A stretch of DNA of 64,000 bases, from assembly GCA_963665015.2 (NCBI GenBank), contig CAXXSY010000004.1, positions 1,240,001-1,304,000 on the forward strand, given 5' to 3'. The notes beneath the pieces were generated by a model, which was given only the letters and a program-made list of their open reading frames with translations, had not been told where the DNA came from and did not search any database. The DNA comes from G963662655 sp963665015 (GTDB lineage: Bacteria > Cloacimonadota > Cloacimonadia > Cloacimonadales > JAIOQZ01). Of this stretch, positions 8,545-17,936 are shown one piece after another. The position numbers were made by a program, and so were the translations under genes. Position 1 is the stretch's first letter, and each line of letters opens with the position of its first letter.

Positions 8545-11343
8545 CTATTCCCGGAAAATCTTCAACCGATTGATCCACTGCGAGATATACTGTCTATCGT
8601 CTTGTGGCAGATTCCCCTCATCAAGCCAGTCCTCCATCATCTCGAACGACCACCAGTCGATCGAAAGCCCATCGTAGAGGTATTTCTTCAGTCGGTCTTC
8701 GCTGGCCGGCTTGTCCTGTAATCGCTGCGAGACGAGTTGCAGGAACAGCGCGATGACGATCTGTTCGTCGCGTTTTGACTTGTCGAACGCTGTTTCGAGC
8801 AGCGCTTCCGTCTCGGAATAGTTGCCGGTAATGACCAGCAGTTCGATGTAGCTCAGCAGGATGGTCATGTCGTCCGGCGCGAGTTGATGGCTGTGCAGGT
8901 AGGTAGCGAGCGCTTCGTCGTTTCGGTCCAGATCGGAGAGGTAGGCGGCCTTGAAGGAGTAGAAGAGCGCGTTTTCGGGTTCGAGCTCGATGGCGCGGTC
9001 CATTTCTTTCAGCGCTTTTTGCGTATCGCCCGACTCGTGCAGGAAGCTCGATTTCATGCGGTGGTACTCGGCATTCTCCGGCTGGAGCTTGATTGCGTCG
9101 TTAATATAGCGGATGGCGGTGGCGTAGTCCTCTTTGTTGTAGTAGGCGTGCGCCAGAAAGCTGTCGATGATGTGGTGCGCATAGTCGTCTTCCTGGAGCG
9201 CCCGGATGTATGCCCGGATTGCCGCGTCGTCGTTGTCCATTCGAGTGAGGATGTCGCCCTTGAGTTTGTAGAAGAAGCCGCGCATGGGATTGATCTCGAT
9301 GGCGGCATCGATGTCCCGGAGTGCTTTTTCCGGCTGATCGATGCGCAGGAGAATCGCGGCGCGCTGGCTGTGGGCGAGATCGTTTTCCGGGTTCATGGAC
9401 AGGTAATGATCCATGTCCGTGAGTGCGAAGCCGTCCTCGCCGTTGAGGTAGTAGCTGGTCGCGCGGTTGAACCAGGCCTCCTGGAAATCGGGATCGTGGT
9501 TGATGAGCCAGCTCAGATCGCGGATGGATTCTTCGTACTTACCCGCGTCCTGGAAGTAGATACCGCGTAGCAGCAGTGCGTAGTGGTTGTTCGGTTCGAG
9601 CCGCATGTAGGCGTTGATATCTTCGATGGCTTCGATCCACTTCTTCTGCATGGCGTAACATGTGCTTCTCATATAGTATAGGATGGCCTGGGTGTCGTCG
9701 AGTTCGATAGCGCGCGAGAAATCGCGGATCGCGGGTTGATAGATTTCCTCTTCCATGTAGATTCTGCCGCGCGCGACGAAGGCTTCGGGGAGGTCTTGAT
9801 ACTCGTCGATATAGAGGCTCAATTCTCGTTTCGCTTCCGGGTTGGCACCCGCCTGGAACAGCGCCATTCCCTTGTAGAGGTGGGCGACGTTCTCGTAGGC
9901 GTTTTTGAGCGAATCCACTTCCGCAAGGATGGGGGATAGCATCTCGTCCCGATAGAGGTTTTCGGCCTCCGTGATCAGGCTTTCGGGAATTGGGAACGCC
10001 TCCGACTCGTAATTCATCTCGTCGATGCCCAATTCGTGCAGGCAGTTGATGTACAGCAGGTAGAATTTATGCTTCGTCTCTTCGTTCGTGGTGCGTTCCA
10101 TGCCTCTTCGGAATACGGGCGCCGCGAAGCCGGGCGCGTCGAGCAGCATGTACATCTGTCCGGAAATGAAGTAGTAATCGATCTCGGAGGCGAACTGGTC
10201 TATGGGCAGGAAGAGGTTCAGGCGGATACGGGTCGAAAGATAGACGTCCATCGCGTCGATGGCTGGGTAGCTGTCCATGAAGAGCGGGTTGCACTGCCGA
10301 AAGACCTTTTCTTCGTATAGCCGGGCGAAATCCTCTTCACGGTTTTCGCGGTAGTAATCCGGGTATTGCTGAAGGAGAAGGTAGTGGCTGGTGAGCGGAG
10401 ATTTCGGATAGTCGTGCAAAATTTTACGCAGGGAATCTTCGGCGTTTTCTGTGTTGCCGACTTCGATTTCGTTCACGATGGGCTTGAGGTCGTTGATCTC
10501 CTGGCGCGACATGATATTGATGTAGTCCATGGCGTCCTGCACGATCAGAGAGAGTGGGGTGACGAACTGCGCGTACTCATCGTAGGTCGAATAGACGCTT
10601 CTCGCCCTGTCGAATTCACCCCGCTGGACATGCAATAACGTGCGGTAGTACTGCAACAGCGGTCGATCGGTGGTAAAATCCGCGTCTGCCATCCAGAAGC
10701 GTTTCTCCCGGATCGTGATATCGTCGATCGAAGCGGAGTCCGGTACCCCGGCGATGTAGTCCATATATGTCTTCAGTGCCGGAACATTCTCGACAATTTC
10801 CTGCGTACCCTCGAGGAACAACGGCATCGCGATATTTCTGCACCACCTCTTCAGCACGCGATTCTGTTCTTCGAGCGTCATCAGGAAGAAGTCGCGTTTG
10901 TCGATATCTTCCGGCGCGGCGTAGAATTTTTTGGGAGGACGTATTGCCGGCGGCTCATAGCGATTGAATACGAACAGGATTTTGAAATCCTTGTAGCGTG
11001 GCGTGGGGGCGGGAATCATCGTCGGAGTGAAATCGTCGAGTTCCGGATTTGCAAGCCATTCCATATCGTGGTTGCCGTCGGTGTCCAGAACGATGGATAT
11101 CCATACGTTGCGCGGAATCGAATCGCGTGGAAGCTCTGCTTCGAGATGAACCTGCATGGAGTCGATCCACGTCTTGAGGTTTTGCTCGGGGAAATCGAGC
11201 GGAATGAGACGCTGGTCGGAGACGAAGAGGACTTCCGACGGTTTGGCGACGGGCTTAGGTTCTTCGACCGCGGTCTGGGGCTTGGGTGCTGTTGAACAGG
11301 CGAACAATAAAAGTGAAAGTATAAGAATCACGAGATTGCGCAT
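8545..11343 (-). CDS. TPR-repeat lipoprotein
   Basis: A 932-residue protein. The start at 11343 is chosen because GGAGG lies four bases upstream and it gives a signal peptide with lipobox LLLFAC (Cys about 16). The middle (about 60-500) has no recognised fold. About residues 510-860 hold consecutive tetratricopeptide repeats, with characteristic pieces such as YLNGEDGFALTDMDHYLSMN and HESGDTQKALKEMDRAIEL. TPR lipoproteins usually scaffold envelope complexes. The gene lies just after tRNA-Asp on the same strand and diverges from the TerB-like gene. The partner and process are unknown. Confidence 0.8.
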   Translation of the reverse strand: MRNLVILILSLLLFACSTAPKPQTAVEEPKPVAKPSEVLFVSDQRLIPLDFPEQNLKTWIDSMQVHLEAELPRDSIPRNVWISIVLDTDGNHDMEWLANPELDDFTPTMIPAPTPRYKDFKILFVFNRYEPPAIRPPKKFYAAPEDIDKRDFFLMTLEEQNRVLKRWCRNIAMPLFLEGTQEIVENVPALKTYMDYIAGVPDSASIDDITIREKRFWMADADFTTDRPLLQYYRTLLHVQRGEFDRARSVYSTYDEYAQFVTPLSLIVQDAMDYINIMSRQEINDLKPIVNEIEVGNTENAEDSLRKILHDYPKSPLTSHYLLLQQYPDYYRENREEDFARLYEEKVFRQCNPLFMDSYPAIDAMDVYLSTRIRLNLFLPIDQFASEIDYYFISGQMYMLLDAPGFAAPVFRRGMERTTNEETKHKFYLLYINCLHELGIDEMNYESEAFPIPESLITEAENLYRDEMLSPILAEVDSLKNAYENVAHLYKGMALFQAGANPEAKRELSLYIDEYQDLPEAFVARGRIYMEEEIYQPAIRDFSRAIELDDTQAILYYMRSTCYAMQKKWIEAIEDINAYMRLEPNNHYALLLRGIYFQDAGKYEESIRDLSWLINHDPDFQEAWFNRATSYYLNGEDGFALTDMDHYLSMNPENDLAHSQRAAILLRIDQPEKALRDIDAAIEINPMRGFFYKLKGDILTRMDNDDAAIRAYIRALQEDDYAHHIIDSFLAHAYYNKEDYATAIRYINDAIKLQPENAEYHRMKSSFLHESGDTQKALKEMDRAIELEPENALFYSFKAAYLSDLDRNDEALATYLHSHQLAPDDMTILLSYIELLVITGNYSETEALLETAFDKSKRDEQIVIALFLQLVSQRLQDKPASEDRLKKYLYDGLSIDWWSFEMMEDWLDEGNLPQDDRQYISQWINRLKIFRE

Positions 11344-11568
11344 GAGACCTCCGTACAATGCTATAACTCCATTGATTGGAAAACCCGAAATCTGTCACGT
11401 TATTACGCAGGATTTCGTTGCGATGGGTTGTCGCGGTGGAAGATTGGGCTGTGTATGGCGTTGTGTTGCAGTTGATTGCATGAGTCAATGCGTGTTGAGG
11501 CGATATTACGGATGAATTCTGTATGTGATCGACAAAGCGAGGAATGAAGGCTGCTCCGGAAAGAAAAG

Positions 11569-11630
11569 TTGACATTTTCGAATCGCTGAGCAAAAGAGAA
11601 CCTTTCTATCCGCAATCGGAGAGGTTGCGG
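11569..11630 (+). promoter_or_regulatory. candidate promoter and 5'UTR hairpin for the TerB-like gene
   Basis: The 304-bp divergent gap 11344-11647 contains TTGACA at 11569-11574 and, 17 bp on, the weak -10 AAAAGA. Between it and the GGAGG site is a small hairpin, CCGCAA...TTGCGG (11610-11630). Nothing else is recognised in this gap. Confidence 0.35.
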
Positions 11631-11647
11631 AAATACCCGGAGGTCTC

Positions 11648-12091
11648 ATGTTTCTTCATACTTTGAGTGAACGGGAAAAACAAGCCTACCTGCGAATCGC
11701 GCAATACGCGCTCAACATCGATTACGATTTTTCTGTCTGCGAAGAGAACATGCTTCGTAACCAGTGTAAGGAAATGGAGATATCGTATGACGAGCTCGAT
11801 CTGAGCGATTTTGATCTGGAGAAGGAGCTTGCGATTTTCGACACGGAGCAGACACGGCGCATCGTCTTTATGGAGATTACTTCACTGATGTTCATGGACA
11901 AGCATCTCGCGTCGCACGAGAAACGCCTGTTGGATCGGATCGACCGTTATTTCGACTTCGACGACGATGTCATGAACCAGGTCACGCAGTACGCCCGACA
12001 ATTCATCGACGCGTACTACCGGGGCAGAAAACTTGTGTACAACAATGGAAACGGCGATCTGGAGGAACAGGGCGACCTGGAAGAGGTCTGA
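11648..12091 (+). CDS. TerB-like (tellurite resistance family) helical protein
   Basis: A 147-residue acidic, all-helical protein without signal peptide. The spacing of helices, an early acidic cluster (residues 20-60) and the segment MFMDKHLASHEKRLLDRI resemble the TerB/DjlA-N metal-binding helical fold, which is often linked to membrane-stress complexes. The match is by pattern only. GGAGG precedes the ATG by four bases. The stop codon directly abuts that of the convergent gene at 12092. Confidence 0.5.
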   Translation: MFLHTLSEREKQAYLRIAQYALNIDYDFSVCEENMLRNQCKEMEISYDELDLSDFDLEKELAIFDTEQTRRIVFMEITSLMFMDKHLASHEKRLLDRIDRYFDFDDDVMNQVTQYARQFIDAYYRGRKLVYNNGNGDLEEQGDLEEV

Positions 12092-12643
12092 TCAGTTCGT
12101 CTGCGCGTCTCCGATCGCGTTGCCTTCCTTGTCGAAGATGATCTCGTGTTTTTTCCAGCGATTCATGTAATAGAGCCATGTGTTGAGCGCGGTGGAGAAG
12201 GTCGTGGCGTGTGGGGGATATCCCCATGAAACCAGTACGGCTTCTTTGGGCATGCCTTTTACGATATCGCCCCTCTCGATCGCTTCGACGACGCTCTCGG
12301 AAAAACCATTGGTCATCTCATCGAAAGTCTTGGTCGTGAACATCTGCTCTTGAAGCTGGTCGAGCGTGAAATCGTCGCCCTGATAGGAATCCTGGATATA
12401 GACGCAGAAGCCTTTGTTACCGTACTCCGGTATCTCGAAATAGAGGTATGTGCGGTTTCTACGGTCGATCTTCTTCCCGATCTGGCTGACTTCCGTACCG
12501 GCCGGAATCATGGTTCCGCGCTTGTAGTTGCAGGCAAACAGCGCTTCCGGTTTTTCCATCCATACGTTGTGCGCGAGATAGGTCTCTGCCGTCATGGATA
12601 GGGTCGAGAAGGCAATAACGAGATACATCACCACTTTTCGCAT
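12092..12643 (-). CDS. secreted protein with BamE/SmpA-like C-terminus
   Basis: A 183-residue protein with a signal peptide (about 1-19). Residues about 40-90 resemble an SH3-like beta segment. The end, from IVKGMPKEAVLVSWGYP to NTWLYYMNRWKKHEIIFDKEG, follows the SmpA/OmlA (BamE) pattern of a helix with a Gly-Met start, then a Trp-Tyr strand and a final beta strand. This suggests an outer-membrane-assembly or envelope scaffold role, though there is no lipobox Cys. GGAG is seven bases upstream of the ATG. Confidence 0.55.
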   Translation of the reverse strand: MRKVVMYLVIAFSTLSMTAETYLAHNVWMEKPEALFACNYKRGTMIPAGTEVSQIGKKIDRRNRTYLYFEIPEYGNKGFCVYIQDSYQGDDFTLDQLQEQMFTTKTFDEMTNGFSESVVEAIERGDIVKGMPKEAVLVSWGYPPHATTFSTALNTWLYYMNRWKKHEIIFDKEGNAIGDAQTN

Positions 12644-12729
12644 AGTCGTTCTCCATTCGTTGGTTGATTACCTCTATGAAATACCCATGTATCGCGCTGT
12701 CAAGAAAATATGGCACGGTTACACTTTTA

Positions 12730-12850
12730 GTGGAATTTCTGTAGGCGCCGATTTCCGAGCGGCGTTCTTTGCGGAATGGGCACCGGAGTTACGTGCTATG
12801 GTGAAAAGAGATACAGACGTGGACGTCTGTGTACCCCGGGGTACTGGTTT
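12730..12850. repeat. scattered palindromic modules in the gap before lptD
   Basis: Two modules of the 4.3-5.3 kb mosaic occur here in reverse orientation: GCCGATTTCCGAGCGGC around 12749 and CAGACGTGGACGTCTG at 12815. The rest of the gap 12644-13119 holds a separate inverted repeat and a candidate promoter. Confidence 0.7.
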
Positions 12851-12887
12851 CCGAGCCAACCAATCTCTCTTGTAGGCACCTCTCGGA

Positions 12888-12993
12888 CAGACTGTGTGAA
12901 AATAGAAACGACACAGTAGCTTTGTTCGATGCCAGATGTTCTTCTTCCCCTACGACAGAGAAGAGAATCGGCCGCGCATTTTCACACAGTCTG
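12888..12993. repeat. 16-bp perfect inverted repeat with 74-bp interior
   Basis: CAGACTGTGTGAAAAT at 12888-12903 is matched exactly by its reverse complement at 12978-12993. The interior contains a weaker TTCTTC/GAAGA pairing. The element is about 106 bp long and non-coding. It could be a MITE-like insertion or a structured leader upstream of lptD. Confidence 0.75.
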
Positions 12994-13081
12994 GAAGATC
13001 AGCGCCCAAAGAAATCAATACAAACTTACATTATTTACCCATTCTATTTACATCTGAACCGAATATACGGACGCTCTTTTC

Positions 13082-13110
13082 TTGACACGATTTCAGACCG
13101 AAAGAATGAT
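13082..13110 (+). promoter_or_regulatory. candidate sigma-70-type promoter of lptD
   Basis: TTGACA (13082-13087), 17-bp spacer, AATGAT (13105-13110). The lptD ATG at 13120 is only 9 bp past the -10, and no Shine-Dalgarno is visible, so the message would be leaderless or nearly so. Confidence 0.35.
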
Positions 13111-13119
13111 ACGCATCAA

Positions 13120-15594
13120 ATGATGAAGACGTCTCTATCGAAGATAATACCTGTAATGATCCTGGTTCTGCTGGTTGTGGTTCCGCATCTGGCACAGGAT
13201 CGAGCCCCGGGCGATTACGAAACCCCGGACAGCCTCGCTGTGCTCTCGGATTCGATTGCTGTGGGCGATTCGATCATCTCGGATTCAATCTCGATTCTGG
13301 ATTCGGTGCGGATCGATTCGATCTATTACAGGGCTGACAGTATCTACTACTATGTTCAGAAGGAGCGCATCCAGCTCAGCGGAAACGCGTTCATACGCTA
13401 TCAGGGAGCCACCATCAGTTCGGATACGATCATGGTCGATATGAAGAAGCAGGTGGCAGCCTCGATGGGGCAGGCCTTGATGAAGCAGGACTCGCACCAG
13501 TTGCTCGGGGACGAGATTCATTTCGATATCGAGGAGCAGCAGGGGCTTATCCAGCAGGGCGCGACCAAGTTCGACAAGGGTTACTACTACGGCGAGGAAG
13601 TGCGCAAGGTGGGGAAGGAGGTCTTCGATATCGACAAGGGCTACTTCACGACCTGCGACGCCAAGGAACCGCATTACTATATCTATTCTCGCGATATGCG
13701 CATGTACAAGGACGACAAGATCGTCGCCAAGCCGGTGATCTTTTATGTAAACTACTTCCCCGTCCTGGCGCTGCCCTACGCGACGTTCACCATCAAGCGC
13801 GGACGAAAGACCGGCTTCCTGGTCGCCGAGCCCGGCTACAACAACGTCGATGGCAAGTACCTGAAGAACATCGCCTATTTCGTCGCCATCAACGATTACG
13901 CCGACGTGACCACGACGCTGGACTATCTGGAGAAGACCGGCTGGGAGAGCCGCCTCGAAGGCAGATACTCCAAACGTTACGACTATAACGGCGATTTCAT
14001 TGCACGGCTGCATAAATACAACGGTGATCTGAGTGCAAGCGATCGCTACGAATGGTATTTCCGATCGACCCACCACCACGAGACCGGCTACCAATCGACC
14101 TTCGATTCCAACCTCGAATTCGTCAGCAACAAAAAGCTTTGGGAAGGTGACGAAGACACCAACGATCGTCTGAAAGAGAAGCTCACGTCCCGGCTGGCAT
14201 ACAAGACGCTGCTGTTCGATCGCAACCTCTATGTCAACGGTAGCTACACCGACAACCTCACCGAGGACACCAAGAGCCTGACGCTTCCCTCCGTCAGTTA
14301 CTCGCTGCCCTCGAAGCCGGTCTATGAGCTGTTTATCGGCAACGAAGACCTGGAGGAAATGAGCGAAGAAGAGGATGACGAGGAGAAGTGGTGGGAGCTG
14401 CTCTCGTATTCCTACGCGTTTCAAGGAATCCACACCGGCGAGATCGACGAAGACAGTCCCGATTTCGAGCACCTGTTCTGGCAGAGTCACCGCGACTCGA
14501 CCGGCGCTTACCTCAGCGAGCACCATGCCGGGATTCTCAACAGCGGCGGACTCAACTACTCGTGGAAGGCCGCCGGATGGCTGAACCTGACGCAATCGCT
14601 GAGCGCGCGAGGAGTCGTGATCGACCGCGACCGGGAAAACAACAAGCTCGCCACCGGCTACGATTACAGCACCACATCGAGGATGTCCTTTTCGCTCTAC
14701 GGCGTTCGGCAGATGCCCGAGATGTACGTCAGCGGTTTTCGCCACATCATGACGCCCTCGGTTTCGTTCACCTACAAGCCCGATTTCACCGAAAACTCCG
14801 ACCTCTACAGCTTTGGCGGCGTCGGTGTCAATTCCGGCAGTAAGAGCCGCACCATCAACTACTCGCTCAGCAACACATGGCAGCTTAAACTGCGCGGAAA
14901 AGGCGAAGAAAAAGAGAAGAAGCTAAACGATTTCTTCAAGCTCAATTCGTCCCTGTCGTACAATCTCGAAAAAGAAGGCAAGAAGTTCGGAAACATCCGA
15001 CACAGCCTCTCGCTCCGTCCCGCGAAAGCCGAACTGGGGCTGTTCAACTTCACCTGGAGCAACACCGGCTCCGTCACCGAGGATGCCTATACCTTCGATG
15101 TCTCGAACTGGTCGGTCAACAGCACTTTTGCCATCTCCGGCGATGCGCCGTACACCGACTATTTCCCGGAGCCGCTCAACAGCTTCGAAACCAGCACCTT
15201 CTTCCTCAATGACTCGCTCGAAACCGAAGAAGACTCTCCCCGAAAGCTCGATACCATCGACAAGGTCGAGCAGCTCGGCGACACAGAGAACTGGAAGATT
15301 TCAGCAACACATCAATACTCGACCAATCGATACTCCGAGTTCTATAAAAGCAATCTGCGCATCGACACGTCGTTCCGCGTTACGACCAACTGGACGGTCA
15401 CCTACAGCAACTACATCGATCTGAAGGAAAGCGAATTCATCTCCCACGAACTGCTGCTCACCCGCACCCTGCACTGCTGGAAACTGACCTTCAAGTGGAC
15501 CAAGGAGGGTGATTACTGGGACTACCGGCTGACCCTCTTCGCCATCAAGCTGCCCGACGCGCTCAAGTTCCGCACCTCCGACCACAAGCATTAG
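13120..15594 (+). CDS. lptD: LPS-assembly outer membrane protein LptD
   Basis: An 824-residue outer-membrane protein that inserts lipopolysaccharide into the outer leaflet. The signal peptide is MMKTSLSKIIPVMILVLL and following. Residues about 65-180 form the periplasmic OstA/LptA-like beta-jellyroll (IQLSGNAFIRYQGATISSDT). The remainder is the LptD beta-barrel (about 200-820), with FPVLALPYATFTIKRGRKTG as a recognisable segment near its beginning. The frame is open further upstream, but that N-terminal extension is translated inverted-repeat DNA with no signal peptide and is rejected. No RBS is visible before the MM start. Its presence implies an LPS-type outer membrane. The length is near the family's usual range. 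Confidence 0.88.
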   Translation: MMKTSLSKIIPVMILVLLVVVPHLAQDRAPGDYETPDSLAVLSDSIAVGDSIISDSISILDSVRIDSIYYRADSIYYYVQKERIQLSGNAFIRYQGATISSDTIMVDMKKQVAASMGQALMKQDSHQLLGDEIHFDIEEQQGLIQQGATKFDKGYYYGEEVRKVGKEVFDIDKGYFTTCDAKEPHYYIYSRDMRMYKDDKIVAKPVIFYVNYFPVLALPYATFTIKRGRKTGFLVAEPGYNNVDGKYLKNIAYFVAINDYADVTTTLDYLEKTGWESRLEGRYSKRYDYNGDFIARLHKYNGDLSASDRYEWYFRSTHHHETGYQSTFDSNLEFVSNKKLWEGDEDTNDRLKEKLTSRLAYKTLLFDRNLYVNGSYTDNLTEDTKSLTLPSVSYSLPSKPVYELFIGNEDLEEMSEEEDDEEKWWELLSYSYAFQGIHTGEIDEDSPDFEHLFWQSHRDSTGAYLSEHHAGILNSGGLNYSWKAAGWLNLTQSLSARGVVIDRDRENNKLATGYDYSTTSRMSFSLYGVRQMPEMYVSGFRHIMTPSVSFTYKPDFTENSDLYSFGGVGVNSGSKSRTINYSLSNTWQLKLRGKGEEKEKKLNDFFKLNSSLSYNLEKEGKKFGNIRHSLSLRPAKAELGLFNFTWSNTGSVTEDAYTFDVSNWSVNSTFAISGDAPYTDYFPEPLNSFETSTFFLNDSLETEEDSPRKLDTIDKVEQLGDTENWKISATHQYSTNRYSEFYKSNLRIDTSFRVTTNWTVTYSNYIDLKESEFISHELLLTRTLHCWKLTFKWTKEGDYWDYRLTLFAIKLPDALKFRTSDHKH

Positions 15595-15622
15595 GGACAG
15601 GAGACAGGAGACAGGAGACAGG
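15595..15622 (+). repeat. 7-bp tandem microrepeat (GAGACAG)
   Basis: Three exact copies of GAGACAG plus a partial one follow the lptD stop codon directly. It is probably a slippage-generated microsatellite. Confidence 0.9.
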
Positions 15623-15635
15623 TGGTTGATTTCCC

Positions 15636-16060
15636 CTGGAACGCGGACGTCCTCGTCCGCATCTCTTTACTGGCTCTGTTGCATATTAAGTGGGTGGATA
15701 TCTTCATGATGATTATTAAGCCCTGGAAGGACGATGGAATTTAGCCCGCATGGGGATTCGATTTTGCAAGCAAAATCACAGGCGTAAGCCATGGGTACCG
15801 AATCCGGCAAGGTGATAGAGTCCCGTAGGGACGACAGATAACGTGTTGGTTATACACCTGTCGCACCTCCGGCGCTCTATTCGTGTATTGGCATAAATGA
15901 CCGGGGCTTACGCCCCTGTATGATTTCAGCTTGCTGAAAACATGAATCCCCTACGCGCCTAATATCTGTCATCCCTGCGGGATTGTTATTGTGAAATCCA
16001 TTCAACCCACCAGGTTTGCAACAGAGTCTCTTTTCTCTGGGTCCGCGGACGTTCCCATCT
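15636..16060. repeat. composite intergenic repeat after lptD
   Basis: The gap 15595-16238 contains no credible gene. It begins with the module GCGGACGTCCTCGTCCGC. From about 15700 to 16010 it carries the composite repeat also seen at 8060 and 32140: GATTTTGCAAGCAAAATC, GTCCCGTAGGGACGACAG, GGGGCTTACGCCCC, TTCAGCTTGCTGAAAA and ATCCCTGCGGGATT. These short palindromes follow one another with little unique DNA. Confidence 0.75.
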
Positions 16061-16084
16061 GCATTTTTCCCATCTCCTTCACGC

Positions 16085-16132
16085 AAATCAACATTCAGCA
16101 GAGTTGCTACGTAACACATTCAGTAGTTGATT
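16085..16132. repeat. REP-like palindromic element (CATTCrGAAG family)
   Basis: A 48-bp copy with AAATCAAC and GTTGATT ends and a central GTTGCTACGTAAC hairpin. It lies just upstream of the asnB promoter region. Confidence 0.85.
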
Positions 16133-16136
16133 CTCA

Positions 16137-16164
16137 TTGGCATCGCGTTTGCACATTGTATGCT
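16137..16164 (+). promoter_or_regulatory. candidate promoter of the asnB-glycosyltransferase operon
   Basis: TTGGCA (16137-16142), 16-bp spacer, TATGCT (16159-16164), about 75 bp before the asnB ATG. Confidence 0.4.
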
Positions 16165-16238
16165 CGGGAAACCGTTTGAGGCGGAAAATCTTTCCCGTCA
16201 CTCAATCCAACAAGGAAGTGAAGAATTGAGGATGAACC

Positions 16239-17936
16239 ATGTGTGGAATCGTCGGCATACTCGACTATAAAAAACAACCGCAGCAGGCTGAGCTGGATCG
16301 CTTCACCGACTCGCTGGCGCACCGTGGGCCGGATGGTCGCGGAACCTGGCTTGATGGCCCCATCGCGTTGGGACACAGGAGATTGGCGATCCTCGATCTG
16401 ACCGATACCGGCAAGTGCCCCATGCCCTACGGGGACAACAATCGCTGGTGGATCACCTACAACGGCGAGGTCTATAACTTCATCGAACTGCGCCACGAAC
16501 TGGAGCAGCTCGGGCATCAATTCCGCTCCCAAACCGACACGGAAGTCATTGTCGCGGCGTATGCCGAATGGGGAAAAGAGTGCCTGACGAGGTTCAACGG
16601 CATGTGGGCGTTCGCCATCTGGGACAGCCTCGAAAAGACGCTCTTCATCGCACGCGACCGCTTCGGAATCAAGCCCTGCTACTACGCCACGATGGGCAGC
16701 CGGCTCGCCTTCGCGTCCGAGATGAAGGCCTTCCGCAAACTGAACGATTTTACACCAACGCTCGATTCCGAGGGACTGAAGCACTACCTGGACGATCCCA
16801 AGGCAGCCGAAGGAAAGACGGATCGGACACCGCTGGAAGGCGTTCGCAAGCTCGATCCGGGCTGCTGCATGACCGTGGATGCAAGCGGAAAGCGGCATAT
16901 CGAGAGGTGGTGGAGCACGAAGGAACATTATCCCGACATTCCCGATAGCTACACCGAGCAGGTCGAAAGGCTGCGGGAGCTGTTTCTGGACGCGGTACGG
17001 CTTCGGATGCGCAGCGACGTATCCATCGGAAGCTGCCTCAGCGGGGGGATCGATTCCAGCGGTGTGGTGGGTGCGCTATCGCTGTTGCATCGAGAGGATG
17101 CACGTCACGAGCGTTGCCCTGCTGACTGGCAGAAAGCCTTTATCGCCACGTTCCCGGACAGCGCCATCGACGAGAAGGAATACGCCGACGAGGTGGTCGC
17201 CATGACGGGCGCGAGACCGTACTATTGGGTCTTTGACGGCAAGCAGGCGGTTCGCAACACCATCGACGTGATCTGGTCGCACGAGAGCGTATATCAGGGC
17301 AACATGGTGCCGATCTGGGCGACCTACCGTGAGCTCCGACGTGACGGAACGGTGGTGACGCTGGACGGCCACGGCGCGGACGAAATGCTTGGCGGCTACA
17401 TCTGGTACTTCGAGGAATCCTACAACACGCTCAATCGCAAGCTCTACGACGACTTTCACGAGGCTTTGCCGACTCTCCTGCGCAATTTCGACCGCCTCGC
17501 CATGGCGCACGGCGTAGAGATTCGCACGCCCTACCTCGACTGGCGTCTGGTTTCCTATATCCATGCGCTGCCGCCGGATACGAAGATCGGCAGAGGATTC
17601 ACCAAACGCGTCCTGCGCGATGCCCTCGAAGGGATTATTCCGGATCGTATCCGAAGGCGCAGACTGAAGATGGGCTTCAGCTCGCCCATGGTCGAGTGGT
17701 TCAACGGCGGCATGGCGTCGCTGATTCTGGACACCGTCGAGCACCCGCTGTGGAAGGGCAGCCCCTTCTGGGACGCGAAGAAGATCACGCCGGAGATTGT
17801 GTCCAAGACGCGGCAACACGCATGGAGAATTTCGGACAAAAGCAAAATCAGCAAATACTGGCTCTACATCAACGCGGTGCTCTGGTATCGATTGTTCATC
17901 GACGGCGAGGACCCGGAAAATCTGAGGATATCATGA
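16239..17936 (+). CDS. asnB: asparagine synthetase B (glutamine-hydrolysing)
   Basis: A 565-residue class II amidotransferase. The catalytic Cys is residue 2 (MCGIVGIL). The glutaminase domain (about 1-200) contains AHRGPDGRG, YNGEVYNF and RDRFGIKP. The synthetase domain (about 230-560) has the ATP-PPi loop LSGGIDSSG. Start and length are typical. It converts Asp and Gln to Asn, or in polysaccharide clusters may amidate a sugar acid or similar acceptor. Its stop overlaps the ATG of the giant glycosyltransferase gene (ATGA), so the two are co-translated. This makes a role in surface-polymer modification plausible, though that is inference. Confidence 0.9.
   Translation: MCGIVGILDYKKQPQQAELDRFTDSLAHRGPDGRGTWLDGPIALGHRRLAILDLTDTGKCPMPYGDNNRWWITYNGEVYNFIELRHELEQLGHQFRSQTDTEVIVAAYAEWGKECLTRFNGMWAFAIWDSLEKTLFIARDRFGIKPCYYATMGSRLAFASEMKAFRKLNDFTPTLDSEGLKHYLDDPKAAEGKTDRTPLEGVRKLDPGCCMTVDASGKRHIERWWSTKEHYPDIPDSYTEQVERLRELFLDAVRLRMRSDVSIGSCLSGGIDSSGVVGALSLLHREDARHERCPADWQKAFIATFPDSAIDEKEYADEVVAMTGARPYYWVFDGKQAVRNTIDVIWSHESVYQGNMVPIWATYRELRRDGTVVTLDGHGADEMLGGYIWYFEESYNTLNRKLYDDFHEALPTLLRNFDRLAMAHGVEIRTPYLDWRLVSYIHALPPDTKIGRGFTKRVLRDALEGIIPDRIRRRRLKMGFSSPMVEWFNGGMASLILDTVEHPLWKGSPFWDAKKITPEIVSKTRQHAWRISDKSKISKYWLYINAVLWYRLFIDGEDPENLRIS

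Noticed and set aside
12829..13119. Upstream in-frame extension of lptD
   Set aside because: It runs through an inverted repeat and palindromes, and the signal peptide begins only at 13120.
13285..14745. 486-codon frame antisense to lptD
   Set aside because: Composition artefact; no RBS and hydrophobic low-complexity product.
17696..17932. GTG-initiated extension of the giant protein
   Set aside because: It lies wholly inside asnB in another frame; the ATGA overlap at 17933 is the natural start.
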